Notes: generated by a model from the sequence alone, not told the origin. Counted from the first letter of the stretch, positions 1-9,361 are shown. The stretch: DNA of 64,000 nt from Arthrobacter sp. S41 (GCF_004320535.1 NZ_SIHY01000003.1:62001-126000), one strand, 5' to 3'. Made by a program: numbers and translations.

Positions 1-396
1 GGCGAGCCACTGCACGTAGCCTTGAGCATCACGAAGCACCAGCCCATCGGCGGCGCACTGATCCACGTGGTCGCTCAGGGCAGAAATGACCGCATCGGGA
101 TGCTGCAGGTCGCAGGCCAGGATCATGCACCACCCGCTACTCACCTCAGGGATTCCGGCGGCGATGGCCGCTAAGGGGCCAGCAAAGGGCGGGTCTTCGC
201 GCAACACCACGTCGGCTAAGGCGCCGGTGACCTGATCGCCGATCACCACCACGCGGCCGACTGTGGCACGACGGGCGGCAAGAATGACCCGATCCACCAA
301 GCGCTGGGAGTGAACAAGCAGTTCGGGCTTATTCGCTCCGCCCAGCCGGGTGCCGCGCCCGCCGGCCAGCACAAGCACGTCAAAGTCGTCCGTCAT
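1..396 (-). CDS. mobA: Molybdenum cofactor guanylyltransferase MobA (3' end outside window)
   Basis: MobA links GMP from GTP to Mo-molybdopterin. Only the first 132 codons are in the window. The N-terminus shows the nucleotide-binding loop LAGGRGTRLGGANKPEL (residues 10-26), followed by a REDPPFAGPLAAI segment and the ACDLQHPD metal-site region (family form usually ACDMP). The ATG at 396 overlaps the moeA stop as ATGA, so it is the last gene seen in the leftward modABC-moeA-mobA operon. The family is about 190-200 residues, so roughly a third is missing. A generic MobA-like NTP transferase is the only alternative; the operon favours MobA. Confidence 0.88.
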   Translation of the reverse strand, partial: MTDDFDVLVLAGGRGTRLGGANKPELLVHSQRLVDRVILAARRATVGRVVVIGDQVTGALADVVLREDPPFAGPLAAIAAGIPEVSSGWCMILACDLQHPDAVISALSDHVDQCAADGLVLRDAQGYVQWLA

Positions 397-1646
397 AGCC
401 CGGTCCGCAGTACATCAACGGTATCGCCCGGGTGGATCTCTTCAACGCCGGCCGGAATCAGCGCGTATCCCTGGGCGGAGCCGAACCCACCGACCGAGTG
501 GGAGATGCGACCGGCCGCAACCGCCGGGGCGCAGCGCAGCTGCTCGCCATGCTCAAAGACGATGGGCAAAACCTGCAAGCGGTTGCCGGCGGCCCTCCAC
601 CCAAGTGCGGCGACTGCCTTGAGCCGGGGACGCTGCAATACGCTGTGGCCTTGCATGGCACGCAGGGCAGGGCGGACAAAAAGTTCGAAGCTGACCGCTG
701 CGCTCACCGGGTTGCCGGGCAGCGCGAACATCATCGCGCCTTTAGCCAAACGTCCGGCACACTGCGGCTGGCCTGGGCGTACGCGCACGCGGGTGGCGTA
801 CACGCCGGGCTCGTCGGCCAACACCTTGCGCATCACGTCATAGTCGCCGGGGCCGACCCCTCCGGTGCTCAGGATCGCGTCGTGGGTGGGCGCCAGCTCA
901 TTAAGCTTCGCGCGCACGGTCTGCGGGTCATCAACACAGTGCACGATCGTGGCCGCAGTAATGCCAGACTCGGCGAGCAACCCGGCAATCAGCAGCGAAT
1001 TGGTTTCCGGGATCTGTCCGCGGGACAGTGTTTGGCCCGGCGGGCGTAGCTCGGCGCCGGTGACCAACACGGCCACCTTGGGCATGGTGCGCACCAACAG
1101 TTCGCTCGCCCCTGCGGCGGCCAAGGCCGAAAGTCGGGCTGCGCCGAGCTCATCTCCGGCGCGGGCGATCAGCTCGCCGGTGCTGCGGTCTTCACCTCGT
1201 TGACGCACATCTTTGCCTTTAGGCACCGGCACGTTGATCCGCACGCTGGACACATCCCAGCCGGCCACCGCGGCACTGGTGTCCTCGATGCGCGCCACCG
1301 CGTCGGCAGCCGTGGGCAAGGGAGCGCCGGTCATGATCTTCACACACTGACCGGGCAACAGCTGCGGGTCCCAGCTGCTTCCGGCGGGAACTTCGCCGAT
1401 GACTTGTAGGGTGGCCGGGCTGCCTGAAGTAAGAATCGCGGTGTCGGCGCTACGCACCGCAAAGCCATCCATCGCCGAGTTATCCCACAGGGGCAGCGGG
1501 TGGCTGGCCAATACGTCGCTGGCCAGAACCGCGCCGTGCAGTACCGGGCCCACCGGCAGGGTTTGTGGTGCCAATGGCTGAACCAGGCTTAACAGCCGGG
1601 CGCTGTGTTCGGCCACGCTGATAGCTTCTTCGGGCTGGCGTTTCAT
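393..1646 (-). CDS. moeA: Molybdopterin molybdenumtransferase MoeA (copy 1)
   Basis: MoeA inserts molybdate into adenylated molybdopterin. The 417-residue protein has the usual length. Visible motifs are DNSAMDGFAVRS near residue 55, the ribbon segment KGKDVRQRGEDR, VLVTGAELRPPG followed by GQIPETNS, STGGVGPGDYDVMRKVL (the MoCF-binding domain) and ALPGNPVSAAVSFELFVRP. The start overlaps the modC stop as ATGA and its own stop overlaps mobA in the same way, which suggests translational coupling. A second, diverged MoeA is encoded at 10832-12064; this copy sits with molybdate uptake and may serve a different cofactor or condition. Confidence 0.93.
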   Translation of the reverse strand: MKRQPEEAISVAEHSARLLSLVQPLAPQTLPVGPVLHGAVLASDVLASHPLPLWDNSAMDGFAVRSADTAILTSGSPATLQVIGEVPAGSSWDPQLLPGQCVKIMTGAPLPTAADAVARIEDTSAAVAGWDVSSVRINVPVPKGKDVRQRGEDRSTGELIARAGDELGAARLSALAAAGASELLVRTMPKVAVLVTGAELRPPGQTLSRGQIPETNSLLIAGLLAESGITAATIVHCVDDPQTVRAKLNELAPTHDAILSTGGVGPGDYDVMRKVLADEPGVYATRVRVRPGQPQCAGRLAKGAMMFALPGNPVSAAVSFELFVRPALRAMQGHSVLQRPRLKAVAALGWRAAGNRLQVLPIVFEHGEQLRCAPAVAAGRISHSVGGFGSAQGYALIPAGVEEIHPGDTVDVLRTGL

Positions 1647-2383
1647 CGCTGTTCTCCTGGTGGGTTGGCGGGAAGGGTGGCCACCACCGCGCGCATAAAC
1701 CGGTTGACCGGGTTGGCAAAAACTTCAGACACACTTCCCGAGTCAATGATCTGGCCGCGTTCCATAACCAGAAGTTGATCGGCCAGCGCCAAGGTGTCGG
1801 CGGCCGAATGCGAGATGACAATGGCGCTGGTATTTGTGCGCGTGAGCTCTTCGCGCACCAGTGCGCGCATATCCATGGCGGCCTCAACATCCAGTGAGGC
1901 AAAGGGTTCATCGATCAGTAACAGCTTGGGCCGGGCGGCCAACGCTCGGGCCAGGGCGATGCGTTGGCGTTGCCCGCCGGAGAGGGCAGTCGGGCGCGCA
2001 GCAGCTAGTTCTTCTAGTCCCAGCCGAGCCAGCCATTCGTGGGCGCTAGCCAGCGCCGCAGTTTTACCCAACCCCGAGGCGTGGGCCCCAAAGGCAATAT
2101 TTTTGACCGCGTCCAGATGCGGGAACAGGTGCGGGGCTTGACCCAGCAGCCCCACCCCGCGCAGGTGCGGGGCTAGGTGCCGGCGCGCATCGGCCAAAAT
2201 GGTGCCATCAAGTTCGATCCGCCCGCCCGCAATTTTCTCGGTTCCGGCGATGGCGTTCACGATGGTGGACTTGCCAGCCCCGCTGGGCCCCATGATCGCC
2301 AGCGTACTGCCCGAACGCACCTGGAATTTTGCCTGAACGTCAAAGCCGGCGCGTGGCACCTGCAGATCAACAAGCAGTCTCAT
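1643..2383 (-). CDS. modC: Molybdate ABC transporter ATP-binding protein ModC
   Basis: ATPase of the molybdate importer. The 246 residues contain the Walker A GPSGAGKST (32-40), the signature LSGGQ (134-138), Walker B LLLIDEP (154-160) and a distal H-loop SHSAAD. The ATG at 2383 was chosen because it overlaps the modB stop as ATGA and begins directly at the ABC fold; an in-frame extension to 2416 would run into modB. It ends shortly after the ABC domain, so the C-terminal TOBE/Mop molybdate-sensing domain of E. coli ModC (about 350 residues) is absent. Confidence 0.92.
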   Translation of the reverse strand: MRLLVDLQVPRAGFDVQAKFQVRSGSTLAIMGPSGAGKSTIVNAIAGTEKIAGGRIELDGTILADARRHLAPHLRGVGLLGQAPHLFPHLDAVKNIAFGAHASGLGKTAALASAHEWLARLGLEELAAARPTALSGGQRQRIALARALAARPKLLLIDEPFASLDVEAAMDMRALVREELTRTNTSAIVISHSAADTLALADQLLVMERGQIIDSGSVSEVFANPVNRFMRAVVATLPANPPGEQR

Positions 2384-3186
2384 TTGATGGCCCCCGGACG
2401 CCAAGCGCGAACACACAACAGCACCAGCACCGCGGTTCCCAGCAACAACAGGGACAGCGCCACGGCGGTATCCCGTCCGGCGCCGGCCCCATTAAACGCG
2501 GTGTAGATCGCCAGCGGCATGGTCTGGGTGATCCCGGGAGCATTGCCGGCAAACAGCGCGGTGGCCCCAAATTCGCCGATGGCCCGCGCGAAGCACAGGA
2601 TCACCCCGGCCACCAGCCCGGGGGCGGCCAGCGGCAGGGTGATACGGGTGAGCACCATCCAGCGCCCGGCGCCCAGAGTTGCAGCGGCCTGTTCGTACCC
2701 GGTGCCCACCGAGCGCAGCGACCCCTCCACCGAGAGCACCAGGAAGGGCAGCGCCACAAAGCTTTGCGCGATCACCACGGCAGCGGTGGAAAAGGGCAGG
2801 GTGATCCCCCAGAGTGAATCGATCAGTTGCCCGATCGGGCTGGTGCGACCAAAAAGGAAAAGCAGCGCCACCCCACCGACCATCGGTGGCAGCACCAAGG
2901 GTACGGCGATTAGTGCACGTAGTAGTTGCGCGATCTTCGGGCTGCTGCGGGCGATCACCAGGGCCAGCGGCACCCCGAGCACAACGCACAACGCGGTGGC
3001 CGCCACCCCGGTGCGCACCGAAAGCCAGAGGGCCGACAGGGCTTGTTCGCTGGTGGCATCGGCAAGCAGGGTGGACCAGCTGGCCCGACCCAGCAAGGCC
3101 AACAGCGGCAAGATCAGTAGGGCTACCCCCAGCACCGCCGGGGCGAGGGTGAAAGCCGGGACGCGCAGCCCAGTGTCGCTAGCCAT
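2380..3186 (-). CDS. modB: Molybdate ABC transporter permease ModB
   Basis: Membrane channel subunit of the molybdate importer. The 268 residues form five or six hydrophobic segments, beginning with LAPAVLGVALLILPLLALLG, and carry the cytoplasmic EAA coupling motif as AATLGAGRWMVLTRITLPLAAPG cut by its conserved glycine, about 80 residues before the end. The chosen ATG (3186) overlaps the end of modA by 8 bases. It matches the CysTW/ModB permease family; specificity for molybdate rests on the neighbouring modA, modC and Moco genes. Confidence 0.92.
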   Translation of the reverse strand: MASDTGLRVPAFTLAPAVLGVALLILPLLALLGRASWSTLLADATSEQALSALWLSVRTGVAATALCVVLGVPLALVIARSSPKIAQLLRALIAVPLVLPPMVGGVALLFLFGRTSPIGQLIDSLWGITLPFSTAAVVIAQSFVALPFLVLSVEGSLRSVGTGYEQAAATLGAGRWMVLTRITLPLAAPGLVAGVILCFARAIGEFGATALFAGNAPGITQTMPLAIYTAFNGAGAGRDTAVALSLLLLGTAVLVLLCVRAWRPGAIK

Positions 3187-3949
3187 TGCCCTGCGCAGCC
3201 CCACTACCAAATCCGTAGTCGGTCAGGATCTGCTGGCCGCGCTCGCCGGTGACAAAGTCGAGGAACTCTTGGGCGGCCGGATTATCGTCCAGGGTGGCGA
3301 TCGGGTAACTGTTGACCACTTCATCGGCCCGTTCGGGCACGATAGCGGCCAGATCGGGTTCATCCTCCACGTCGGTGGCGTACACCAGCCCTGCGTCAGC
3401 TTCGCCGGCAGCTACCTTCTGCACCACCGCGGTGACATTTTGTTCTTCGCTGACCGGCTTAACCTTCACCCCGGCCTTTGTCAGCAACTGCTGTGAGGCG
3501 TTACCGCACGGCACCTGCGAGGCGCACAGTACGGTGCTGGCTCCGGCCAAATCGGACAGCGACTTGATGTTGGCGGGGTTATCTTTTGGCACCGCGATCA
3601 CCAGGGTATTGCTGGCAAAAATCACTGGTTCGTGGCCAAATCCTGCTTCGGTTACCTCGTCCATATTACGTTCGTCAGCGGAAGCAAACACGTCTACGTC
3701 CGCACCTTCAACAATTTGTGTGGCCAAAGTTGAGGAGCCGTCATAGTTGATGCCGTTGATCTTTACTTCGGGATGTTCGCTGCGAAATTCTTCGGCGATT
3801 TCATCGAAGGCACCGTGCAGTGATGCTGCTGCAGAGATGGTGATGCTTTGCTGATCAGCTGGTTTATCACTGCTGCAACCGGAGAGGACCAGGGCGGCAG
3901 CGGTGCCTGCCAGCACACATCGGGCAGCCAGCGGCCAGGTTACACGCAT
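3179..3949 (-). CDS. modA: Molybdate-binding lipoprotein ModA
   Basis: Extracellular solute-binding protein of the molybdate ABC importer. It has an N-terminal signal of about 24 residues ending in the lipobox LVLSGCSS, so it should be a membrane-anchored lipoprotein as is usual in Gram-positives. The mature part has ISAAASLHGAFDEIAEEF, DGSSTLATQIVEGADVDVFASAD and VPCGNASQQLL, which match the oxyanion-binding ModA fold. The start has a GGAG Shine-Dalgarno five bases upstream. It is the first gene of the leftward mod-moe-mob operon. Confidence 0.93.
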   Translation of the reverse strand: MRVTWPLAARCVLAGTAAALVLSGCSSDKPADQQSITISAAASLHGAFDEIAEEFRSEHPEVKINGINYDGSSTLATQIVEGADVDVFASADERNMDEVTEAGFGHEPVIFASNTLVIAVPKDNPANIKSLSDLAGASTVLCASQVPCGNASQQLLTKAGVKVKPVSEEQNVTAVVQKVAAGEADAGLVYATDVEDEPDLAAIVPERADEVVNSYPIATLDDNPAAQEFLDFVTGERGQQILTDYGFGSGAAQGNG

Positions 3950-4081
3950 GAATTCTCCAGTACTTAAGCTTTGTGCCCATGCTACAACCGCGGTCCGTTC
4001 AAATACGTTATTTTACGTGTTGATTTGCTGTTTTACCCGCCGATCTTCCACCGTTAGTCCGCGGCAGTTACGCTGGTAGTT
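3950..4081. promoter_or_regulatory. Divergent modA/moaA promoter region
   Basis: The 132 bases separate the first gene of the molybdate operon from moaA. Two ACGT cores flank an AT-rich hexamer (ACGTTATTTTACGT at 4005-4018) and could be part of an operator for a molybdate or cofactor regulator. On the moaA side a TACGCT hexamer (4069-4074) lies seven bases before the ATG with no Shine-Dalgarno, the arrangement expected for a leaderless transcript. No known ModE box or Moco riboswitch fold was recognised. The regulatory role is inference from position. Confidence 0.4.
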
Positions 4082-5122
4082 ATGACAGTTTTACCGGCAG
4101 GGGATATCACCGACGCCCGTGGGCGGCCCCTGCATGATTTGCGCATCTCGGTGACCGACCGCTGCAATTTCCGTTGTGTGTACTGCATGCCCAAGGAAAT
4201 TTTCGGTCGCGACTTCGCCTTCCGCGAGCGGTCGGAATTACTCAGCTTTGAAGAGATTGAACGCTTGGCACGCGTGAGCGTAACCCTTGGCGTCACCAAG
4301 CTTCGGCTGACCGGTGGCGAACCCTTGTTGCGCCGTGGCATCACCGAGCTGGTCTCGATGCTCGCAAAGTTACGCACCCCTGAAGGTGCACCAGTGGATT
4401 TGGCGATGACCACTAATGGTTCGGCGCTGCCCAAGATGGCGCAGTCGCTGAAAGATGCCGGACTGAACCGTGTGACCATCTCGCTGGATTCACTTGATGA
4501 TGCCAAATTTAAAGCCATCAACGACGTGAACTTCCCTGTCGCCCGTGTGCTGGAAGCAATCGAGGTGGCCCGCCAGGTTGGTTTAGGTCCGGTGAAAATT
4601 AATACGGTCGTCAAACGCGGGGTCAACGACGATGAAATCCTGACCCTAGCTGAGCATTTCCGTGGCACCGGGGCCATCCTGCGCTTCATTGAGTATATGG
4701 ATGTGGGCACCACCAACGGCTGGAAGGTTGATGAGGTTCTTCCCTCAGCTGAGGTGGTCTCAATGATCAACGAGCGCTGGGCGCTGGAACCGGTGACCAA
4801 AACCGAACCGGGAGAAACCGCCAACCGCTGGCGCTACGCCGATGGTGCCGGTGAAATAGGCGTGATCTCCAGTGTGACCAATGCGTTCTGTGGCAACTGC
4901 TCACGCTCACGAGTTTCCGCCGAGGGACAGCTCTACACCTGCTTGTTTGCTGGTTCCGGCTATGACCTGCGCAAGCTGATGAGGGAAGGGATCAGCGACG
5001 AGGACTTGGCTAAAGCACTTACCGGCCACTGGCGTAAGCGCGATGATAATTATTCTGAGTTGCGTGCTGCACTGGCCCCGGGAAACCGCAAGCGCATCGA
5101 GATGTCCTACATAGGGGGCTAG
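4082..5122 (+). CDS. moaA: GTP 3',8-cyclase MoaA
   Basis: Radical-SAM enzyme that starts molybdopterin synthesis by converting GTP to 3',8-cyclo-GTP. The N-terminal 4Fe-4S motif CNFRCVYC places cysteines at 28, 32 and 35; the second cluster ligands are C270, C273 and C287 in FCGNCSRSR...LYTC. The protein ends in GG, as functional MoaA does. Length 346 is normal. Transcribed away from modABC and probably from its own leaderless promoter. Its last four bases overlap the end of the convergent DinB-like gene. Confidence 0.96.
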   Translation: MTVLPAGDITDARGRPLHDLRISVTDRCNFRCVYCMPKEIFGRDFAFRERSELLSFEEIERLARVSVTLGVTKLRLTGGEPLLRRGITELVSMLAKLRTPEGAPVDLAMTTNGSALPKMAQSLKDAGLNRVTISLDSLDDAKFKAINDVNFPVARVLEAIEVARQVGLGPVKINTVVKRGVNDDEILTLAEHFRGTGAILRFIEYMDVGTTNGWKVDEVLPSAEVVSMINERWALEPVTKTEPGETANRWRYADGAGEIGVISSVTNAFCGNCSRSRVSAEGQLYTCLFAGSGYDLRKLMREGISDEDLAKALTGHWRKRDDNYSELRAALAPGNRKRIEMSYIGG

Positions 5123-5664
5123 CCCATCGATTTCTGCCCGTCCAGCGATTCACGAATGATGTCCGCATGTCCCGAATGCTGGGTAGTTTCGGCGATGATG
5201 TGCAACAGCGTTCGGCGAACCGACCACTGGGAGTCAACAAACCACGGAGCGGCAGGCAACTCGTGCACGGTGTCTAGATCTATCTGGGCAAGCAGCGCGT
5301 CGGTCCGAGAAGCAATCTGCGCATAGTTCTCCAGAAGCGCTTCCAAGGTTTCGCCGGGTTGCATACGGAATTCGTTGAGGAACATTTCAAGCGCTTCGGG
5401 AGGCATATCGCTGAAGTCTGCGCCATCCCAAGCCATCGCAGCCCGGCCTTTGACCATGAATTCTTGCCACTGCCCTTCCACGGCACTGACATGTTTGATC
5501 AAACCACCAAGGGTCAATTCACTGACGGTAGTGCGCTGTGCAGCCTGCTCGTCGCTCAAACCCTGCACAGTGAAACGCAGGAAATGCCGTGCGTTAGCCA
5601 GTGCCTGGAATAGGTCGGCGCGTTCGCCATTCAGGGTGGTGTTGGTAATGGCCATGGTGCTCAT
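5119..5664 (-). CDS. DinB-family (DUF664-like) protein
   Basis: 181-residue protein of the DinB four-helix-bundle superfamily. Histidines in [10 protein letters not shown] and in [18 protein letters not shown] fit the three-His metal site typical of the fold, which includes thiol-dependent S-transferases and many proteins of unknown reaction. The start has a strong AGGAGG five bases upstream. It diverges from a WYL regulator (104-base spacer), a frequent pairing that suggests the regulator controls it. The substrate cannot be told from sequence. Confidence 0.8.
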   Translation of the reverse strand: MSTMAITNTTLNGERADLFQALANARHFLRFTVQGLSDEQAAQRTTVSELTLGGLIKHVSAVEGQWQEFMVKGRAAMAWDGADFSDMPPEALEMFLNEFRMQPGETLEALLENYAQIASRTDALLAQIDLDTVHELPAAPWFVDSQWSVRRTLLHIIAETTQHSGHADIIRESLDGQKSMG

Positions 5665-5768
5665 GATTGCCTCCTGGCATAAGCTGCAGCCGGTATTTCC
5701 AGCTGGTAATAACCACAGTAGAAGTGAAAAGTGCCAGTTCCTGTCCTAAATCAAGGCAGACTTATTCC

Positions 5769-6713
5769 ATGAGTACCAGCACCAGATTTTTTCGTTTGCT
5801 CTCACTGCTGCAGACCCATCGTTATTGGTCCGGAGACGAGCTAGCCGAACGCCTAGACGTCAGCCTGCGCACCGTTCGCCGAGACATCGACCGACTGCGC
5901 GATCTGGGGTATCCGGTGCAGGCCGATCGTGGCGTGGGCGGTGGCTATCAGTTGGCTTCCGGCACCGCCATGCCTCCCCTAGTACTCGATGATGAGGAAG
6001 CCGTAGCACTGGTGGTCTCCCTGCAGTCCAGCGTGCACGGCGGATCTTCCACACTGGCCGAGGCGGCCTTGCGGGCGATGGGAAAAATTGTGCCCGTGCT
6101 TCCAGCCAGGTTACGCAAGCGCGCGCAGGCACTGACTGCGAGCACCGTGCCACTGAATTCGCAGTACTCCGCACCGGATCCGGTAAATCCTGAAGTACTG
6201 GTGGCTTTTGCCCAGGCTTGCCGCGACCATGAACGAATCGCTTTTGATTACAAAGATGCCAAAGGAGCAAAGAGTTCACGCAGGGTAGAGCCGGCCCAAC
6301 TGGTGAACGTGGGCAACCGCTACTATCTGGTGGCCTTTGATCTGGACCGCGATGATTGGCGCAGTTTCCGCGTAGACCGCGCACAGAACGCTTCACCCAG
6401 AGCCTTGCGCTTTGCGCCCCGCGCGGTGCCAGGTGGTGATGCGGCAGGGTTTGTCCGTGCAGGCTTGCGCGGGACTGGACCGCAAGATGTCAGCGCACGC
6501 ATCCATGCCAGCGCTAAAAAGTTGGAGCCACTGATCGGCCGCTGGTTCCAGATTGAAGCAATCGATGCCAACAACTGTTTGGTGCGAACCGAGAATATGA
6601 ATCTGAACTGGGCCGCATTTGGACTCGCCATGAGCCAGGCCAAAGTCAGCGACATCCAGCCAGCAGAACTGCGCACGCTCCTCGATTCGTGGACGGAGAA
6701 TCTCAGCTCCTGA
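5769..6713 (+). CDS. WYL-domain DeoR-like transcriptional regulator
   Basis: 314-residue regulator. An N-terminal helix-turn-helix (about residues 15-60, SGDELAERLDVSLRTVRRDIDRL) is followed by GVGGGY and a central WYL domain (about residues 150-215, with VEPAQLVNVGNRYYLVAFDL and SFRVDRAQ), then the C-terminal extension. The WYL core residues appear here as YYLVAF. WYL regulators bind small ligands or nucleic acid. The start at MSTSTRFFRLL is chosen because the upstream frame is out of character with the family. It is likely to regulate itself and the divergent DinB-like gene. Confidence 0.85.
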   Translation: MSTSTRFFRLLSLLQTHRYWSGDELAERLDVSLRTVRRDIDRLRDLGYPVQADRGVGGGYQLASGTAMPPLVLDDEEAVALVVSLQSSVHGGSSTLAEAALRAMGKIVPVLPARLRKRAQALTASTVPLNSQYSAPDPVNPEVLVAFAQACRDHERIAFDYKDAKGAKSSRRVEPAQLVNVGNRYYLVAFDLDRDDWRSFRVDRAQNASPRALRFAPRAVPGGDAAGFVRAGLRGTGPQDVSARIHASAKKLEPLIGRWFQIEAIDANNCLVRTENMNLNWAAFGLAMSQAKVSDIQPAELRTLLDSWTENLSS

Positions 6714-6939
6714 TTGCGAAAGTTGTGAGATGCAACAAAAACAGCCTTGAGAAGTGCTCGCGAGGCAATCCCGGGGAGTATAGTCGCTGGCGTGCTGATC
6801 ACATTCAAATCATTCAGATTAAAGCTCTCACTAGAGAATACTTAAAGATTTAACCATCAGCACGGCCATATGTATCATCACGAAGCCCTTCCGATGGCCT
6901 TTGCAATCGCGCCGAACACTTCCCATGAAAGGCTGCCTC

Positions 6940-8133
6940 ATGACCCCTGCCGACTTTACCTCTGACGCGCAAACGATCCTTCCTGAACTTGTCGAACTGC
7001 GCCGCGCATTGCATGCGGACCCCGAGCTGGGACTGACTCTGCCTCGAACCCAGCAAAAGGTACTCGACGCCCTCGAAGGGCTACCGCTGGAAATCACCAC
7101 CGGCACACGCACCAGCTCGGTCACCGCCGTGCTTCGAGGAGAGCTGCCCGGTCCGAGCGTTCTGCTTCGTGGCGACATGGACGCATTGCCGATCGTCGAA
7201 GAGTCCAATCTGGACTTTGCATCCACCAATGGCAACATGCACGCCTGCGGCCACGATCTGCATACCGCGGGACTTGTTGGTGCAGCCAAATTATTGTCGG
7301 CCCGGAAAAGTGAACTTCATGGCTCAGTCATCTTCATGTTCCAGCCAGGAGAAGAAGGCCACGGTGGCGCCAAGATCATGCTCGAAGAGGGACTACTCTC
7401 GGTAGCCGGAGAACCTCCGGTTGCCGCCTACGCCATCCATGTGGGCCCCGGTCCACGCGGGCTCTTCGCAACTCGCGGCGGTCCGGTAGCTGCCGGCTCA
7501 AACCAGCTGAGCGTGACATTGCGTGGACGCGGCGGACATGGCTCACAACCACATCAGACCCTGGATCCAGTTCCCGCTGCAGCAGAGCTTGTCCTGGCCT
7601 TGCAGAGTTTTGTCACTCGACGGTTTAACGCTTTCGACCCGGTGGTCCTCTCGATTACCCGCATGAACACCGGCGACGGCGCAATCAATGTCATCCCGGA
7701 AAGTGTCGAGTTGGCGGCCACCATCCGCACCATGTCCCACGAATCCCTTGCAGTCTTAGAAGAAGGGTTGCCACGAGTCATCCAAGGCGTGGCAGCAGCC
7801 CATGAGCTCACCGCGGATGTGAGCTTTGAAACGTTGTACCCGGTGACTGTGAACGACCCGGCTGAGACCGACGCTGCGCTGGAAACGATGCGCGAAATCT
7901 ACGGCGAACAGCGCGTAGCGGTGATGCCTTCACCAATGATGGGTTCTGAGGATTTCGCTTTTGTGCTCGATGAAGTTCCAGGCACGTTTATCGGACTGCT
8001 CACCTCACCGTCTGAAATGACGGCCAAGGAAACGGAGTGGAATCACTCGCCGCGCGTCATTTTTGATGACCAGGTACTCGGAGATCAGGCCGCAGCACTG
8101 GCAGCTATTGCCTTTAAGCGCACCGCCAGCTAA
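6940..8133 (+). CDS. M20-family amidohydrolase (hippurate or N-acyl-amino-acid hydrolase type)
   Basis: 397-residue metal-dependent amidohydrolase. Visible metal-site segments are HACGHDLHTAG, the GEEGHGGAKIMLEEG region with the catalytic glutamates, HVGPGPRGLF, and the C-terminal MMGSEDFAFVLDEVPG. A lid/dimerisation domain lies between (GRGGHGSQPHQTLDPV). The start at MTPADFTS follows a GAAAGG; two further in-frame ATGs at 6901 and 6925 are possible. It probably releases an amino acid from an N-acyl or aryl amide; the substrate is not evident. The 226 bases before it show no gene. Confidence 0.88.
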   Translation: MTPADFTSDAQTILPELVELRRALHADPELGLTLPRTQQKVLDALEGLPLEITTGTRTSSVTAVLRGELPGPSVLLRGDMDALPIVEESNLDFASTNGNMHACGHDLHTAGLVGAAKLLSARKSELHGSVIFMFQPGEEGHGGAKIMLEEGLLSVAGEPPVAAYAIHVGPGPRGLFATRGGPVAAGSNQLSVTLRGRGGHGSQPHQTLDPVPAAAELVLALQSFVTRRFNAFDPVVLSITRMNTGDGAINVIPESVELAATIRTMSHESLAVLEEGLPRVIQGVAAAHELTADVSFETLYPVTVNDPAETDAALETMREIYGEQRVAVMPSPMMGSEDFAFVLDEVPGTFIGLLTSPSEMTAKETEWNHSPRVIFDDQVLGDQAAALAAIAFKRTAS

Positions 8134-8149
8134 CCATGTGCGCTGCGCG

Positions 8150-8857
8150 CTAGCTCTTGAGAATTACAGTGGTTTGGGTCCCTGCATACTCAAATCCGGC
8201 GCGCATAGCTGTTCGGATGGACGCTGCGTTGTCGACGTGCACACGCCACTGAGGAATCAGGCCAACGTCGAGTGCATGCTGTTGAGCGATGGCAACTGTC
8301 TGAGAACCGAGTCCACTTTGCCGATTGGCAGGTGCGACGAGCGCGCCGAGGTGGGCCAGTTTTTCTTCCCACACGTCGTAGCCAGCACCTGCCATAGGCG
8401 CCGACTCATTCTCAGATTCGCTAATCATGATGAAGGTATTTTCCATCTCGCTCAAGCCGACTTCTGCGATGTCTTTGGATGGGCAGGCTTTTTCGAGATC
8501 AATGGCGTGCTCTCGCAGACGGCTCACCTTTGCATTGGGGGTAGGCAGTATTGGGGCCGTATCGCTGTAGTACAACTTCGCTTCCCCTAGAGGTTTTCCT
8601 CCATAGGGAGCACTGAGTTCTAGAAGTTTCGCGTGATTGACCAGATCTGAATCGGGTAAATTTCGTCCGGCTTCAATCGCCCATGAAGGGCCAACCAAGA
8701 TCCCTGTGCCGAACAACGAAACGAACATGAGTACGGCGCTATCGTTCTTTTCGCGATAAACGCGATTCTCGCCCCGCTCCAGTGCTTCGGCCGAAATGCC
8801 GAGTATCGATGCCCAAGAGTCTCGAATAGTCGCGATGGTTTCGGGGTGCAAGGTCAT
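8150..8857 (-). CDS. GNAT-family N-acetyltransferase
   Basis: 235-residue protein. The C-terminal third carries the acetyl-CoA binding signature VAPANRQSGLGSQTV and the family ending NAASIRTAMRAGFEYAG; the N-terminal part is a poorly conserved region without a recognised motif. On the coding strand a TAATCT box sits exactly six bases before the ATG (8864-8869), with no Shine-Dalgarno, so the mRNA may be leaderless. The substrate is unknown. Confidence 0.75.
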   Translation of the reverse strand: MTLHPETIATIRDSWASILGISAEALERGENRVYREKNDSAVLMFVSLFGTGILVGPSWAIEAGRNLPDSDLVNHAKLLELSAPYGGKPLGEAKLYYSDTAPILPTPNAKVSRLREHAIDLEKACPSKDIAEVGLSEMENTFIMISESENESAPMAGAGYDVWEEKLAHLGALVAPANRQSGLGSQTVAIAQQHALDVGLIPQWRVHVDNAASIRTAMRAGFEYAGTQTTVILKS

Positions 8858-8953
8858 GCTGAAAGATTAGCGGATTGTGCCTGAGGCGCGTCTTGTTAAC
8901 GGACTGAAAGAGTCTCCAAGACTGCTGTTCCAAGGATTCAAGCAATACTTCGT

Positions 8954-9361
8954 CTACAGCCCAACCCATTCTGAACTGCCGGAAGTGAAGTGCTGCTTCT
9001 TCCAGATTGGGACCTCGGCCTTGATGCGTTCCACGAGGTTCTCAATCGCATCGAATGCTTCCTTGCGGTGCGCGGCCGCCGAGGCAGCGACCAACGCTGC
9101 ATCACCAATCTTCAGCGGACCTACGCGGTGCACTGCCGAGAGCTTCAGACCGGTGCGTTCTTCTTCCTCGGCGATGATCTTCTCAAGGAAGTCCTGTGCC
9201 TGCGGATGGTGCGAGTAGTCCAAAGAGTTCACTGATTGGCCGCCGTCGTGGTTGCGAATGATTCCGTGGAAGAGCACTACCGCTCCGGCGGTATCGGACT
9301 GCACGGCATCGCGGACTGCGGCCTCGTCGATGGGTTCTTCGGTGATCAGCGCGTAGCTCAC
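8954..9361 (-). CDS. moaE: Molybdopterin synthase catalytic subunit MoaE
   Basis: Large subunit of MPT synthase, which transfers sulfur from MoaD thiocarboxylate to cyclic pyranopterin monophosphate. The 135 residues show GAVVLFHGIIRNHDGGQSV, LDYSHHPQA, VHRVGPLKIGD and the active-site lysines in VPIWKKQHF. Its ATG overlaps the stop of moeZ by four bases, so the pair is coupled. The small subunit MoaD lies on the other side of moeZ and is divergent. Confidence 0.95.
   Translation of the reverse strand: MSYALITEEPIDEAAVRDAVQSDTAGAVVLFHGIIRNHDGGQSVNSLDYSHHPQAQDFLEKIIAEEEERTGLKLSAVHRVGPLKIGDAALVAASAAAHRKEAFDAIENLVERIKAEVPIWKKQHFTSGSSEWVGL

Noticed and set aside
2519-3496. 325-codon open frame antisense to modB and modA
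   Set aside because: Its sequence is the complement of two well-identified genes, with no start signal and no motif.
3950-4081. Molybdenum cofactor riboswitch in the modA/moaA spacer
   Set aside because: The 132 bases are too short for the long multi-stem Moco fold, with no extended stems.
4054-4824. 256-codon open frame antisense to moaA
   Set aside because: It mirrors the strongly conserved moaA frame, has serine/threonine-rich composition typical of antisense frames and matches no family.
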